Source: Acuticoccus mangrovi (GTDB taxonomy: Bacteria > Pseudomonadota > Alphaproteobacteria > Rhizobiales > Amorphaceae). From it: a stretch of DNA of 64,000 nt. The stretch spans positions 62,001-126,000 of the forward strand of contig NZ_JAEKJA010000020.1 of assembly GCF_016411865.1 (NCBI RefSeq), given 5' to 3'. The notes under the pieces were generated by a model. The model searched no databases. It was not told the origin of the DNA and worked only from the letters and a program-made list of their open reading frames with translations. The translations under genes and the position numbers were made by a program. Shown here piece after piece: positions 8,893-17,766 of this stretch (positions within the stretch are counted from its first letter, which is position 1; every line of letters starts with the position of its first letter).

Positions 8893-9771
8893 TCAGCGGG
8901 TCGGCACCGGGGTCTCGCCCCGATAGTCATAGAAGCCGCGACCCGCCTTGCGGCCCAGCCAGCCGGCTTCGACGTACTTCACCAGCAGCGGGCACGGGCG
9001 GTACTTCGAATCGGCGAGCCCGTCGTGCAGCACCTGCATGATGGACAGGCAGGTGTCGAGGCCGATGAAGTCGGCGAGCTGCAGCGGCCCCATCTTGTGG
9101 TTGGCGCCGAGGCGCATCGCCGTGTCGATGGCGATCACCGAGCCGACGCCCTCGTACAGCGTGTAGATCGCCTCGTTGATCATCGGCAGCAGGATGCGGT
9201 TGACGATGAAGGCCGGGAAGTCCTCGGCCACCGCCGACACCTTGCCGAGCCGCTCCACGAAGCGCTGGGCGAGCGCGAAGGTCTCGTCGGCGGTCGCGAT
9301 ACCGCGCACGAGCTCGACGAACTCCATCACCGGCACCGGGTTCATGAAGTGGATGCCGACGAAGCGCTCCGGCCGGTCGGTCGCCGCCGCGAGACGCGTG
9401 ATCGAGATCGACGAGGTGTTGGTGGCGAGCACCGCCTCGGGCTTCAGGAGCGGGCACACCTGCGCGTAGATCTTGCGCTTGACCTGCTCGTTCTCGGTCG
9501 CCGCCTCCACGACGAGGTCCATCTCGGACAGCTCGTCGAGATTTTCGGCGGGCGTGATGCGCTCCACCGCCGCCTTGCGCGCCTCGTCGTCGATCCGACC
9601 GGCGGCCACCTGGCGGGCCATGTTGCCGGTAATGGTGGCGAGGCCGGACTGGATCCGCTCCTTCGCCACGTCGTTCAGGTAGACGGTGTAGCCGGCAAGC
9701 GCCGCGACGTGCGCGATCCCGTTGCCCATCTGACCGGCACCAATTACGCCAACGCTTTGGATATCATTCAT
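8893..9771 (-). CDS. hbd: 3-hydroxybutyryl-CoA dehydrogenase
   Basis: A 292-residue NAD-dependent 3-hydroxyacyl-CoA dehydrogenase. It has the Rossmann motif GVIGAGQMGNGIAHV near the N terminus, the catalytic His in GIHFMNPVPVM with its Glu partner in VELVRG, and the C-terminal helical domain ending KAGRGFYDY. It interconverts acetoacetyl-CoA and 3-hydroxybutyryl-CoA in butyrate, PHB or short-chain acyl-CoA metabolism. The ATG before NDIQSVG matches the usual family start. Further upstream in-frame ATGs at 9783 and 9873 would add a nonconserved basic stretch. It follows etfA and etfB on the same strand about 105 bp downstream, so electrons from acyl-CoA oxidation and this step are probably co-regulated. 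Confidence 0.93.
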   Translation of the reverse strand: MNDIQSVGVIGAGQMGNGIAHVAALAGYTVYLNDVAKERIQSGLATITGNMARQVAAGRIDDEARKAAVERITPAENLDELSEMDLVVEAATENEQVKRKIYAQVCPLLKPEAVLATNTSSISITRLAAATDRPERFVGIHFMNPVPVMEFVELVRGIATADETFALAQRFVERLGKVSAVAEDFPAFIVNRILLPMINEAIYTLYEGVGSVIAIDTAMRLGANHKMGPLQLADFIGLDTCLSIMQVLHDGLADSKYRPCPLLVKYVEAGWLGRKAGRGFYDYRGETPVPTR

Positions 9772-9875
9772 GGGGATCGCCATCCTCGACGAGTAGGTAT
9801 CGTCGATGAAGCCCGCCTTGCCCGGCACGTCAAGCCGGGGCGACCGTTTCACGCTCCGATCGCCTCGGCTCATGG

Positions 9876-10820
9876 TCAGGATGTGTGTTTTTTGATCTCA
9901 CCCTGAAGCTCAGGGACGATCGTGAAGAGGTCGCCGACGAGCCCGTAGTCGGCCACCTGGAAGATCGGTGCCTCCTCGTCCTTGTTGATCGCCACGATCA
10001 CCTTGGAATCCTTCATACCCGCGAGGTGCTGGATGGCGCCGGAGATGCCGCAGGCGATGTAGAGCTCGGGCGCCACCACCTTGCCGGTCTGGCCGACCTG
10101 CCAGTCGTTGGGGGCGTAGCCGGCGTCGACGGCGGCGCGGGAGGCGCCGATCGCCGCACCCAGGGCGTCGGCGAGCGGCTCGATCACCTCGTGGAACTTC
10201 TCCGCCGAGCCGAGCGCCCGGCCGCCGGACACGATCACCCGCGCCGCACCGAGCTCGGGACGGTCGCTCGCCGCCACCTCTTCGCCGACGAAGGACGAGA
10301 GGCCCGGGTCGGCCGCCGCGTCGACCGGCTTGATCTCGGCCGAGCCGCCCTCGCCCGCCGCCGGGAAGGAGGCGGTGCGCACGGTGAGCACCTTCTTGGG
10401 ATCGGTGGAGCGCACCGTCTGGATGGCGTTGCCGGCGTAGATCGGTCGGCGGAAGGTATCGGGGCCCTCCACGGCCATCACGTCGGAGACCTGCATCACG
10501 TCGAGGAGCGCGGCCACGCGGGGCATCACGTTCTTACCCGTGGTGGTCGACGCGGCGACGAGGGCGTCGTAGTCGCCCGCGAGCGACACGATGAGATCGG
10601 CGAGCGGCTCGGCGAGGCCGTGGGCGTAGATGTCGCCGGTGGCGGTCAGCACGGCCGCCACACCGTCGAGCTTTGCGGCGGCCTCGGCCACCGCGGCCAC
10701 GTCGCCGCCGGCCACCAGCACGTGCACCGGCGCGCCGAGCGCCACCGCCGCCGTCAGCGCCTTCGCCGTGGCGTCCCCGAGAGCGCCGTCCGCGTGATCG
10801 GCGATAAGAAGCGTCGTCAT
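9876..10820 (-). CDS. etfA: Electron transfer flavoprotein, alpha subunit
   Basis: A 314-residue FAD-binding ETF subunit. The C-terminal FAD domain is intact, with SGGRALGS, the GQTGKVVAP loop, [12 protein letters not shown] and [10 protein letters not shown]. With EtfB it accepts electrons from acyl-CoA and other dehydrogenases and passes them to ETF:quinone oxidoreductase. It lies 17 bp downstream of etfB in one transcription unit, with hbd following. The length and the start ([12 protein letters not shown]) are standard for group I (housekeeping) ETFs. Confidence 0.96.
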   Translation of the reverse strand: MTTLLIADHADGALGDATAKALTAAVALGAPVHVLVAGGDVAAVAEAAAKLDGVAAVLTATGDIYAHGLAEPLADLIVSLAGDYDALVAASTTTGKNVMPRVAALLDVMQVSDVMAVEGPDTFRRPIYAGNAIQTVRSTDPKKVLTVRTASFPAAGEGGSAEIKPVDAAADPGLSSFVGEEVAASDRPELGAARVIVSGGRALGSAEKFHEVIEPLADALGAAIGASRAAVDAGYAPNDWQVGQTGKVVAPELYIACGISGAIQHLAGMKDSKVIVAINKDEEAPIFQVADYGLVGDLFTIVPELQGEIKKHTS

Positions 10821-10837
10821 GTATCCCTCCGCGGCCG

Positions 10838-11587
10838 TCAGATGACGCCGGCTTCGTTCTTCAGCTTGTCGACCAGCTCGGCGACCGAGCCCACCTTGAC
10901 GCCCGCCTGACGCTTGCCCGGCTCGGCGGTGGTGATGACCTCCAGGCGCCGCTTCGGCTCCACGCCGTAGTCGCCGGGCGTCTTCTGATCGAGCGGCTTC
11001 TTCTTGGCTTTCATGATGTTCGGAAGCGAGGCGTAGCGCGGCTCGTTGAGGCGCAGGTCGGTGGTCACGATGGCCGGCATCTTGAGCTTCACCGTCTGCA
11101 GCCCGCCGTCGACCTCGCGCGTCACGTCGACGCTGTCGCCGTCCACCGCCACCTTGGACGCGAAGGTCCCCTGCGCCCAGCCGAGGAGCGCGGCCAGCAT
11201 CTGGCCGGTCTGGTTGCAGTCGTCGTCGATCGCCTGCTTACCGAGGATCACGAGGCCCGGGGCCTCCTCGCCGATCACCCCCTTGAGGATCTTGGCGACG
11301 TCGAGCGGCTCGAGCATCTCGTCGACCTCGACGAGGATCGCCCGGTCGGCGCCCATGGCGAGCGCCGTACGCAGCGTCTCCTGCGCCTGCTTGGGGCCGA
11401 TCGACACCGCGATCACCTCGGCGGCGGTGCCCGCTTCGCGCAGGCGCAGCGCCTCTTCCACCGCGATCTCGTCGAACGGGTTCATGCTCATCTTGACGTT
11501 GGCAAGATCGACACCCGTTCCGTCCGGTTTGACGCGGATCTTGACGTTGTAGTCGACCACCCGCTTCACCGGCACCAGGATTTTCAT
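10838..11587 (-). CDS. etfB: Electron transfer flavoprotein, beta subunit
   Basis: A 249-residue AMP-binding ETF subunit beginning [18 protein letters not shown]. It carries the family segment [17 protein letters not shown] and the recognition loop [14 protein letters not shown] (about residues 188-201) that contacts client dehydrogenases. In this loop Lys193 and Lys196 correspond to the lysines of human ETF-beta (K200 and K203) that are trimethylated by ETFB-KMT. A homologue of that enzyme is encoded at 46713-47360. First gene of etfB-etfA-hbd; the 70 bp upstream separate it from the adenosyltransferase gene, which runs in the same direction. Confidence 0.96.
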   Translation of the reverse strand: MKILVPVKRVVDYNVKIRVKPDGTGVDLANVKMSMNPFDEIAVEEALRLREAGTAAEVIAVSIGPKQAQETLRTALAMGADRAILVEVDEMLEPLDVAKILKGVIGEEAPGLVILGKQAIDDDCNQTGQMLAALLGWAQGTFASKVAVDGDSVDVTREVDGGLQTVKLKMPAIVTTDLRLNEPRYASLPNIMKAKKKPLDQKTPGDYGVEPKRRLEVITTAEPGKRQAGVKVGSVAELVDKLKNEAGVI

Positions 11588-11657
11588 CGTCGTCGTAACC
11601 TTCGATCGTCAACACATTCGCTGTGCGGCGGGACGCTATAAGCGGCCCGTAACCCTG

Positions 11658-12233
11658 TCAAACGCCCCGCGACTGGCCGGGCACCCAGAGAACGTCATCG
11701 GCGCCGTCGCGGTTGGCGACGCGCGCCGCCACGAAAAAGAAGTCGGAGAGGCGATTGACGTAGCGCAGCGCCGCCTCGCCCACGCTCTCGTGCTCGGCGA
11801 GCTCCACCATCAGCCGCTCGGCGCGCCGCAGGACGGTCCGCGCCAGATGAAGCTGCGCGGAGGCCGCACTCCCGCCCGGCAGCACGAACGACTTCAGCGG
11901 CTTGAGACGGCCGTTCAGATCGTCGATCTCGCGCTCGATCCGATCCACCTGGGCGGCGACGATGCGCAGCGGCTCGTAGGGGAGGTCCGCCGTCTCGGGC
12001 GTCGCGAGGTCCGCGCCGAGGTCGAAGAGATCATTCTGGATGCGGGCGAGCATCCGGTCGAGCGCCTCGTCGAGCCCGCCGGCGGCGCGGACGCAGCCGA
12101 TCACCGCGTTCGCCTCGTCGACGGTGCCGTAGCTCGCGACGCGCAGATCGAACTTCTTGCGGCGCTCGCCGTTGCCGAGCGCCGTCGAGCCGTCGTCGCC
12201 CGTGCGCGTGTAGATCTTGTTCAGCGTAACCAT
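11658..12233 (-). CDS. pduO: Cob(I)yrinic acid a,c-diamide adenosyltransferase, PduO type
   Basis: A 191-residue PduO-type ATP:corrinoid adenosyltransferase. It forms the Co-C bond of adenosylcobalamin, the cofactor of methylmalonyl-CoA mutase among others. The ATP site motif YTRTGDDGSTALGNGERRKK is complete, followed by YGTVDEANA and the helical core with RIQNDLFDLGADLATP and VNRLSDFFF. AGAGG precedes the ATG. It lies between the two-TM protein gene and etfB, all on the minus strand, a common arrangement in alphaproteobacteria that links B12-dependent and flavoprotein acyl-CoA metabolism. Confidence 0.93.
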   Translation of the reverse strand: MVTLNKIYTRTGDDGSTALGNGERRKKFDLRVASYGTVDEANAVIGCVRAAGGLDEALDRMLARIQNDLFDLGADLATPETADLPYEPLRIVAAQVDRIEREIDDLNGRLKPLKSFVLPGGSAASAQLHLARTVLRRAERLMVELAEHESVGEAALRYVNRLSDFFFVAARVANRDGADDVLWVPGQSRGV

Positions 12234-12245
12234 GGTCGCCTCTGT

Positions 12246-12437
12246 TCACCCCGTGGTGAAATACAAGGCCGTCATTGCGACGACGATCGCAATGAACTGG
12301 AGCAGAACGCGCATGCGCATCAGCGCCTGCGACCGGCTCGGCGATCCGCCGCTCACGAGGTTCCACAGGCCGAGGAGCAGAACCACGACCACGGCCCCCA
12401 CGGCGACCACGATCAGAAAATGGAAGAAAGTCGACAT
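12246..12437 (-). CDS. Two-transmembrane HIG1-like small membrane protein
   Basis: A 63-residue protein with two hydrophobic helices (about residues 5-27 and 43-60) joined by a basic loop, GGSPSRSQALMRMRVLLQF. The loop and the R.RVLLQF start of the second helix match the small alphaproteobacterial 'twin transmembrane' proteins related to the HIG1 domain. Mitochondrial HIG1 proteins associate with cytochrome c oxidase and respiratory supercomplexes. A respiratory role here is inference. It lies 12 bp upstream of the adenosyltransferase gene and is probably cotranscribed with it. Confidence 0.8.
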   Translation of the reverse strand: MSTFFHFLIVVAVGAVVVVLLLGLWNLVSGGSPSRSQALMRMRVLLQFIAIVVAMTALYFTTG

Positions 12438-12468
12438 TGTTGTTCTTTCTCGTCTGGAGCGCGGGGGG

Positions 12469-13656
12469 CTAGACCGCCTCGCCTCGCATCAGCCGTGGCA
12501 ACTCGCCCTCCAACCCCGCCGCCTCGCGAATGAACAGCCGCTTGAGGCTGTCGCGCCGCTCGACGAGGCCGAGGCCGACCGAGCGGATCGCCCGCGCCGC
12601 GTTGGACTTACGCGAGAACATGGCGTTCAGCCCGTCGGTGACGAGGGCCATCTGCGCCGTATCGGCCCGGCGGCGGCGGGCATAGCGCGGCAGCGCCTGG
12701 GCGACGTCCTCGCCGATGCGGGCGGCGTCGATCAGCGCTTCGGCGAGCGCGGCCACGTCGCGCAGCCCCATGTTGAGCCCTTGTCCGGCGAGCGGATGGA
12801 TCACGTGGGCGGCGTCGCCGGCGAGCACCAGCCGGCCGGCGGACCATTCGCGCGTCAGCACGAGCTTCAGCGGGTGGGCGACCAGCGCGCCTTCCACCGT
12901 CAGCCGGCCGAGCGAGAGGCCGAACACCCGCTCGATCTCGAGCGCGGCGAGCAGCGGATCCATCGCCGTCAGCTCGGCGGCGAAGCCCGGCCGCTCGGTC
13001 CACACGATCGACGACCGGTTGCCGGTGAGCGGCAACATGGCGAACGGCCCGTTGGGCAGGAAATGCTGCGTCGCGACGCCGTGATGGGGCTCCTCGTGCG
13101 CCACGGTGCCGGCGATGCCCCACTGGTCGTACGCCTTCTCCACCGCCACGATGCCGGCGATGGAGCGCAGCCGCGAGGCCCGCCCGTCGGCCGCCACCAG
13201 AATGTCGGCGTCGAGCACGGAGCCGTCCGACAGCTCCACCCGGATGGCCCGCTCGTCCTCGGTGTAGAAGGTCGCCCGCGCCGCCGTTTCGGCGATGCCG
13301 AGCGCGGCGCAGCGCTTGGTGAGCGCGGCGAGCAGCGTGTCGTTGGGCACCATCTGGGCGAAGGCGTCGCCCACCTCGCCGTCGAACGACAGGAGCTCGG
13401 GGCGGATGAGATCGTCGGCGGCGCTGTCGGTGATCACCATGCGGCGGATCGGCTCGGCGTCGGCGGCGATGAGCGACCAGACGCCGACGCGCTCGAGGAA
13501 GGCGCAGGCCGCCGCCGCGATGGCGCTCGCCCGCACGTCGGGCCCCGGCGCCGGCCCCGCGATCAACCGCACGTCGAGGTGCGACTGGCTCGCAAGGGTC
13601 ACCGCCAGCGTGCGACCGACGAGGCCTCCGCCTGCAATCGCGATCACCGGTCTCAT
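12469..13656 (-). CDS. UbiH/UbiF/VisC-family flavin monooxygenase (ubiquinone biosynthesis)
   Basis: A 395-residue FAD-dependent hydroxylase with the N-terminal GGGLVGRTLAVTLA dinucleotide fold, a central DILVAADGRASRLR (DG motif) and the second FAD motif LAGDAAHVIHPLAGQGLNMGLRD (about residues 280-300, read here in two overlapping parts). These are the hallmarks of UbiH/COQ6 enzymes that hydroxylate the ubiquinone ring at the membrane. Which ring position it serves cannot be decided. The ATG at 13656 is preceded by GAGGAG eight bases upstream and fits the family start. Upstream ATGs add nonconserved residues. It is divergent from tesB. Confidence 0.9.
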   Translation of the reverse strand: MRPVIAIAGGGLVGRTLAVTLASQSHLDVRLIAGPAPGPDVRASAIAAAACAFLERVGVWSLIAADAEPIRRMVITDSAADDLIRPELLSFDGEVGDAFAQMVPNDTLLAALTKRCAALGIAETAARATFYTEDERAIRVELSDGSVLDADILVAADGRASRLRSIAGIVAVEKAYDQWGIAGTVAHEEPHHGVATQHFLPNGPFAMLPLTGNRSSIVWTERPGFAAELTAMDPLLAALEIERVFGLSLGRLTVEGALVAHPLKLVLTREWSAGRLVLAGDAAHVIHPLAGQGLNMGLRDVAALAEALIDAARIGEDVAQALPRYARRRRADTAQMALVTDGLNAMFSRKSNAARAIRSVGLGLVERRDSLKRLFIREAAGLEGELPRLMRGEAV

Positions 13657-13791
13657 CCGTTTCACTCCTCGCTCCGTTCGGCCGGCGCGGCGCAAAGGGC
13701 TCGCCCGCCGTGCCTCGGCCTGCTAGAGGCGGCGGGCGGGCCGCGCGGCCCACCCCTCGTCTGCTCCGATCCAGGTTGCTATCATAGAGCC

Positions 13792-14658
13792 ATGCGCCCG
13801 TCCGTCGCCGAACTTCTCGCCACCCTCGACCTGGAACCCCTGGAACGCAACCTCTTCCGTGGCCGCAGCCCGCAGGTGGGATGGCAGCGCGTCTTCGGGG
13901 GCCAGGTGATCGGCCAGGCGCTGGTGGCGGCCAGCCGCACGGTGGACGAGGAGCGCCCGGCGCACTCGATGCACGGCTACTTCATGCGCCCCGGCGATCC
14001 GAACGTGCCGATCATCTACCGGGTCGACCGGGCTCGCGACGGACGCTCCTTCGCCACCCGCCGCGTCATCGGCATCCAGCACGGCGAGGAGATCTTCTCG
14101 ATGATCGCCTCGCATCAGACGCGCGAGCCCGGGCTCGACTATGCCGCGCCGATGCCGCCCGACGTGCCGCGGCCCGACGAGCTCGCCGACCTCGACGAGC
14201 TGCGCCAGGTGGCGCTCAAGAACGCGCCCGACAACATTCGCCACTACTTCGAACGCGAGCGGCCGATCGAGCTGCGCCCGACGGACCTGCGCCACTATCT
14301 CACCGACGAGCCGCTGCCGCCGGTGCAGCACGTCTGGGTGCGTGCCTGCGACCGCCTGCCAGACGATCCCGGCCTCCACCGCGCCGTCCTCGGCTACCTC
14401 TCCGACATGACGCTCCTCGACACAGCCCTCTTCGTCCACGGCAAGTCCGTGTTCCGGCCGGAGATGCAGATGGCGAGCCTCGATCACGCCATGTGGTTCC
14501 ACCGCCCCTTCCGGGCCGACGAGTGGCTGCTCTACGCGCAGGATTCGCCGTCGAGCCAGGGCGCGCGCGGCCTCTCCCGCGGCCTGATCTTCGACCTCGG
14601 CGGCCGCCTCGTCGCCTCCACCGCCCAGGAGGGCCTGATGCGCGTGCGCACCCGCTGA
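13792..14658 (+). CDS. tesB: Acyl-CoA thioesterase II
   Basis: A 288-residue double-hotdog thioesterase that hydrolyses medium- and long-chain acyl-CoAs in the cytosol. Signatures include VFGGQVIGQAL in the first hotdog, MHGYFMRPGD, and in the second hotdog LDHAMWFHRPFRADEWLLY with the catalytic Asp, then the Thr/Gln pair near STAQEGLMR. The length equals that of E. coli TesB. Translation begins at the ATG followed by RPSVAELLATLDLE, the usual family opening. No regulatory site is evident. Confidence 0.95.
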   Translation: MRPSVAELLATLDLEPLERNLFRGRSPQVGWQRVFGGQVIGQALVAASRTVDEERPAHSMHGYFMRPGDPNVPIIYRVDRARDGRSFATRRVIGIQHGEEIFSMIASHQTREPGLDYAAPMPPDVPRPDELADLDELRQVALKNAPDNIRHYFERERPIELRPTDLRHYLTDEPLPPVQHVWVRACDRLPDDPGLHRAVLGYLSDMTLLDTALFVHGKSVFRPEMQMASLDHAMWFHRPFRADEWLLYAQDSPSSQGARGLSRGLIFDLGGRLVASTAQEGLMRVRTR

Positions 14659-14711
14659 CAGACGCCGCGATGGTCGCCGAACTCTGAGCCCGCGGGGCGC
14701 GTTGGACCCCC

Positions 14712-15242
14712 ATGGACACGCTTGCGGCGGCCCTTTCCGACGAGTTCCTCCATCTGCCCGGCCCGGACGCCATCATCGTGGTGCTGCGCCTCGCCGGAGC
14801 GGCCCTCCTCTGCGCCCTGATCGGCTTCGAGCGCGAGCGGCGGCGCCACGCGGCGGGGCTGCGCACCAACATGCTCGTCGGGTTCGCCGCCGCCACCTTC
14901 GCGGTGATCTCCTCAGGCGTCATCGCCGAGGCGACGTCGGACACCATCCGCACCGACCCGCTGCGCCTCGTCGAGGCGGTCACCTCCGGCGTCGCCTTCC
15001 TCGCCGCCGGCCTCATCGTGTTCTCCCGCGGCGAGGTGCGTGGCCTCACCACCGGGGCGACGGTCTGGCTGTCGGCCGCGATCGGCCTCGCCGTGGGACT
15101 CGGCCAGTGGATCGTCGGCCTGACGGCAGCGGTCGGAGGCCTCGTCATCCTCGTCGTCCTGCGGGCGCTGGAACGGCGTTTGGGACTCGACGACCAAGCC
15201 CGCTACCATGGACCCCGCAGCGGGGAGCACGACGGATCCTGA
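14712..15242 (+). CDS. MgtC/SapB-family membrane protein
   Basis: A 176-residue inner-membrane protein with an N-terminal amphipathic stretch and about four hydrophobic helices. The MgtC/SapB motif is clear: LLCALIGFERERRRHAAGLRT, then the N-M-L-V-G helix, VTSGVAFLAAGLI and GLTTGATVWLSAAIGL. In Salmonella, MgtC regulates the F1Fo ATPase and promotes survival at low Mg2+. The non-pathogen homologues have no settled role, and this one has only a short tail after the last helix, lacking MgtC's C-terminal domain. It lies about 50 bp downstream of tesB, so cotranscription is possible. Confidence 0.88.
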   Translation: MDTLAAALSDEFLHLPGPDAIIVVLRLAGAALLCALIGFERERRRHAAGLRTNMLVGFAAATFAVISSGVIAEATSDTIRTDPLRLVEAVTSGVAFLAAGLIVFSRGEVRGLTTGATVWLSAAIGLAVGLGQWIVGLTAAVGGLVILVVLRALERRLGLDDQARYHGPRSGEHDGS

Positions 15243-15380
15243 CCGCCGATGGCATCGGGTTTCCCGCTCACTATATCGGACGGGTACGGTTTCCCGTTCG
15301 CCTTCGATCCATGGCCTCAGGCCGTTCGCGACGGAGACGCCCGTGCACCCGACAGCCACCTTGCGTACCGGAGCCGCCCC

Positions 15381-16379
15381 TTGAGTGCCGCCGACACCGA
15401 TTCCGCCGTCCTGACCGGCGGTGACGACCTCGTTCTGCCCTTCTCCGTGGAGGAGCTCGACGTGCGCGGCCGTGTCGCCCGTCTGGGCCCCGCGCTCGAT
15501 TCCATCCTTCGCCGGCACGACTATCCGCCCGCCGTCTCGCGCCTGCTCGGCGAGGCGGTGATCCTCAACGTCCTCTTCGCCACCGCGCTGAAGATGGAGG
15601 GGCGGGTGATCGTACAGATCCAGTCCGACGGGCCCGTGTCGCTGCTCGTGACCGATTTCACGAGCCCCGACGGGCTGCGCGGCTACGCCCGCTTCGACGG
15701 GGACGCCGTCGCCGCCCTGCCCGAGGGGGCCGGCCTCTCCCAGCTCGTCGGCACCGGCTCGATGGCGATCACCGTCGACCCTCGCACCAACATGCGCCGC
15801 TACCAGGGCGTGGTGGAGCTCTCCGGCAACAGCCTGGAAGAGATCGCCCACACCTACTTCACCCAGTCTGAGCAGATCCCCACCACCGTGCGCCTCGCCG
15901 TGGCCGAGACGCTGGAGCGGCAGCCGGGCGAAGAGCCGCGCCGCATCTGGCGCGGCGGCGGTGTGACCGTCCAGTTCCTGCCGCAGGCGCTCGACCGCAT
16001 CGTGGTGCGCGACATCGACCCCGGCGATGCGCCCGAAGGTGCCGCCCGCGACGAGCGCGACGACGACGATGCCTGGGTCGAGGCGAGCGCCCGTGCCCAG
16101 AGCGCCATGGACCACGAGCTGGTGGATCCCGCGATCAGCGCCGAGCGGCTGCTCCTGCGCCTGTTCCATCAGCGTGACGTCAGGGTTTTCGACCCATTCA
16201 GCTTGAGTGCAGACTGTCACTGCTCAACTGAGCGCATAAGGATGATGCTGAACCAGTTCGACGAGGATGACCGCGCCTCGATGGTCGAGGACGGCGTGAT
16301 CAAGGTGACATGCGAGTTCTGCAACACCCACTACGCGTTCGATCCGGCGACGCTCGAGGCGGTCGACCCCACCGAGTGA
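15381..16379 (+). CDS. hslO: Redox-regulated chaperone Hsp33
   Basis: A 332-residue Hsp33, a holdase activated by oxidation that protects unfolding proteins in the cytoplasm. The C-terminal zinc centre is present as CHC (in SADCHCSTERI) and CEFC (in VTCEFCNTHY), the CxC-(27-32)-CxxC redox switch. The N-terminal domain contains GEAVILNVLFATALK and the conserved GVVELSGNSLEE. The TTG at 15381 is preferred because GGAG stands seven bases ahead and the family homology starts just after it. The longer in-frame ATG at 15249 would add 44 unrelated residues. It abuts the RND adaptor gene by one base. Confidence 0.92.
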   Translation: MSAADTDSAVLTGGDDLVLPFSVEELDVRGRVARLGPALDSILRRHDYPPAVSRLLGEAVILNVLFATALKMEGRVIVQIQSDGPVSLLVTDFTSPDGLRGYARFDGDAVAALPEGAGLSQLVGTGSMAITVDPRTNMRRYQGVVELSGNSLEEIAHTYFTQSEQIPTTVRLAVAETLERQPGEEPRRIWRGGGVTVQFLPQALDRIVVRDIDPGDAPEGAARDERDDDDAWVEASARAQSAMDHELVDPAISAERLLLRLFHQRDVRVFDPFSLSADCHCSTERIRMMLNQFDEDDRASMVEDGVIKVTCEFCNTHYAFDPATLEAVDPTE

Positions 16380-16380
16380 G

Positions 16381-17766
16381 GTGTCGGTGAGGGCGGCGCT
16401 GGCGCGGCTGCCGCGCCGTCTCGCCCAGGCGGTGCTGCCGGGCGTCGTGCTCGTCGCCGCCTTCCTCCTCACCGAGCACCTGATGGAGGGCCCGGCCCGT
16501 GACGACGGGCAGCCGCCGCGCGTCGAAACGGTCTACGCCGTCACAGCGGCCGACATCGAGGTCGGCACCAACCGGGCCAAGCTGCGCGCGTTCGGCGAGG
16601 TCATCGCCGGAACCAGCGCCGAGCTGCGCGTCGCCTCGCCGGGCGAGGTGATCGCCGTCGCCGACGATCTCGCCGTGGGCCGCGTGGTGGAGAAGGGGGC
16701 GACCCTCGTCACCATCGACCCGTTCGCCTACGAAGGCGCGCTGCGCGAGGCGCGGGCCCAGCACAGCGAGGCGATCGCCGGAGAGCGCGAGGCCGCCGCC
16801 CGCATCGCGCTCGAGGAGAGCGGCGTCGAGCGGGCCGCCGAGCAGCTCGACCTCGCCCGGCGCGACCTCGAACGCGCCGTCACCCTCACCCGGTCCGGCA
16901 ACATCACCGACCGCGGCGTCGACGACCGCCGCCTCCTCGTCAGCCAGCGCCGGCAGGCGCTCGACCAGCGCCGCTACACGCTCGACGTGGAGAAGGCCCG
17001 GCGCGACCAGATGCTCGCCACCATCGCGCGGCTCGACTGGGCGGTGGAGCGCGCCGAGCGGGCGCTGGAGGACACCGCCCTCGTCGCCCCCTTCACCGGC
17101 ATCGTACGGGCCGAGAACGCCGCCGTCGGCCGCCTCCTCGCCGCCAACGACGTGGCCGTGGAGCTGATCCGCGCCGATGCTCTCGACGTGCGCTTCACCC
17201 TCTCCGACCAGCGCTACGGCCGCCTGATGGCCGGCAGCTCGCTCATCGGCACGCCCGTCGCCGTCACCTGGCGCATCGGCGACGTGCCGATCTCCTACGA
17301 GGCGACCATCTCGCGCGTCGCCGCGGACATCGATTCGGCGACGGGCGGCGTCGACGTGTTCGCCCGCCTCACGCTGCCGGCGAGCGGCGTCGCTCCCCGG
17401 CCCGGTGCGTTCGTGGAGGTGCGCGTGCCGGGGCTCGCCCATCCGGGCACCGCGCGCATCCCCGCCGCCGCGCTTTACGGCGATCACGTCTTCCTCATCG
17501 CCGACGACAGCCGCCTCGTCCGCCGCGACGTGAGCCCGCTCGCCCTCGACGGCGGCACCATCATCGTCAAGGGTCCGCTGACGTCCGGCGACGTGGTGGT
17601 GACCACCCGCCTCGCCGAGGCCGGTGAAGGCATCAAGGTCCGCCGCGTGGTACTCGACGCACCGGACGTCGCGGCGGCGCCGGCGGCCCCCGAGGCGCCG
17701 GCCGTCACCCCGGCGGGCGCCTCGGAGCCCGTCCGCCGCCGCCGCAAGAGCGCCGAGCGCTCGTGA
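16381..17766 (+). CDS. RND efflux periplasmic adaptor (membrane fusion protein)
   Basis: A 461-residue membrane fusion protein. A short N-terminal hydrophobic helix (AVLPGVVLVAAFLL, about residues 18-32) anchors it. Then come a barrel-sandwich (lipoyl-like) half, a long Glu/Arg/Ala-rich coiled coil (about residues 115-215), the returning lipoyl half with DTALVAPFTGIVRAE and a beta-barrel domain. It links the RND pump encoded next to an outer-membrane channel that is not in this window. The C terminus is Pro/Ala-rich and basic. The GTG start lies directly after the hslO stop. Its stop codon overlaps the permease start (TGATG), implying translational coupling. Confidence 0.9.
   Translation: MSVRAALARLPRRLAQAVLPGVVLVAAFLLTEHLMEGPARDDGQPPRVETVYAVTAADIEVGTNRAKLRAFGEVIAGTSAELRVASPGEVIAVADDLAVGRVVEKGATLVTIDPFAYEGALREARAQHSEAIAGEREAAARIALEESGVERAAEQLDLARRDLERAVTLTRSGNITDRGVDDRRLLVSQRRQALDQRRYTLDVEKARRDQMLATIARLDWAVERAERALEDTALVAPFTGIVRAENAAVGRLLAANDVAVELIRADALDVRFTLSDQRYGRLMAGSSLIGTPVAVTWRIGDVPISYEATISRVAADIDSATGGVDVFARLTLPASGVAPRPGAFVEVRVPGLAHPGTARIPAAALYGDHVFLIADDSRLVRRDVSPLALDGGTIIVKGPLTSGDVVVTTRLAEAGEGIKVRRVVLDAPDVAAAPAAPEAPAVTPAGASEPVRRRRKSAERS

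Noticed and set aside
15249-15380. A longer N terminus for Hsp33 from the ATG at 15249
   Set aside because: The added 44 residues have no family similarity. The TTG at 15381 has a well-placed GGAG.
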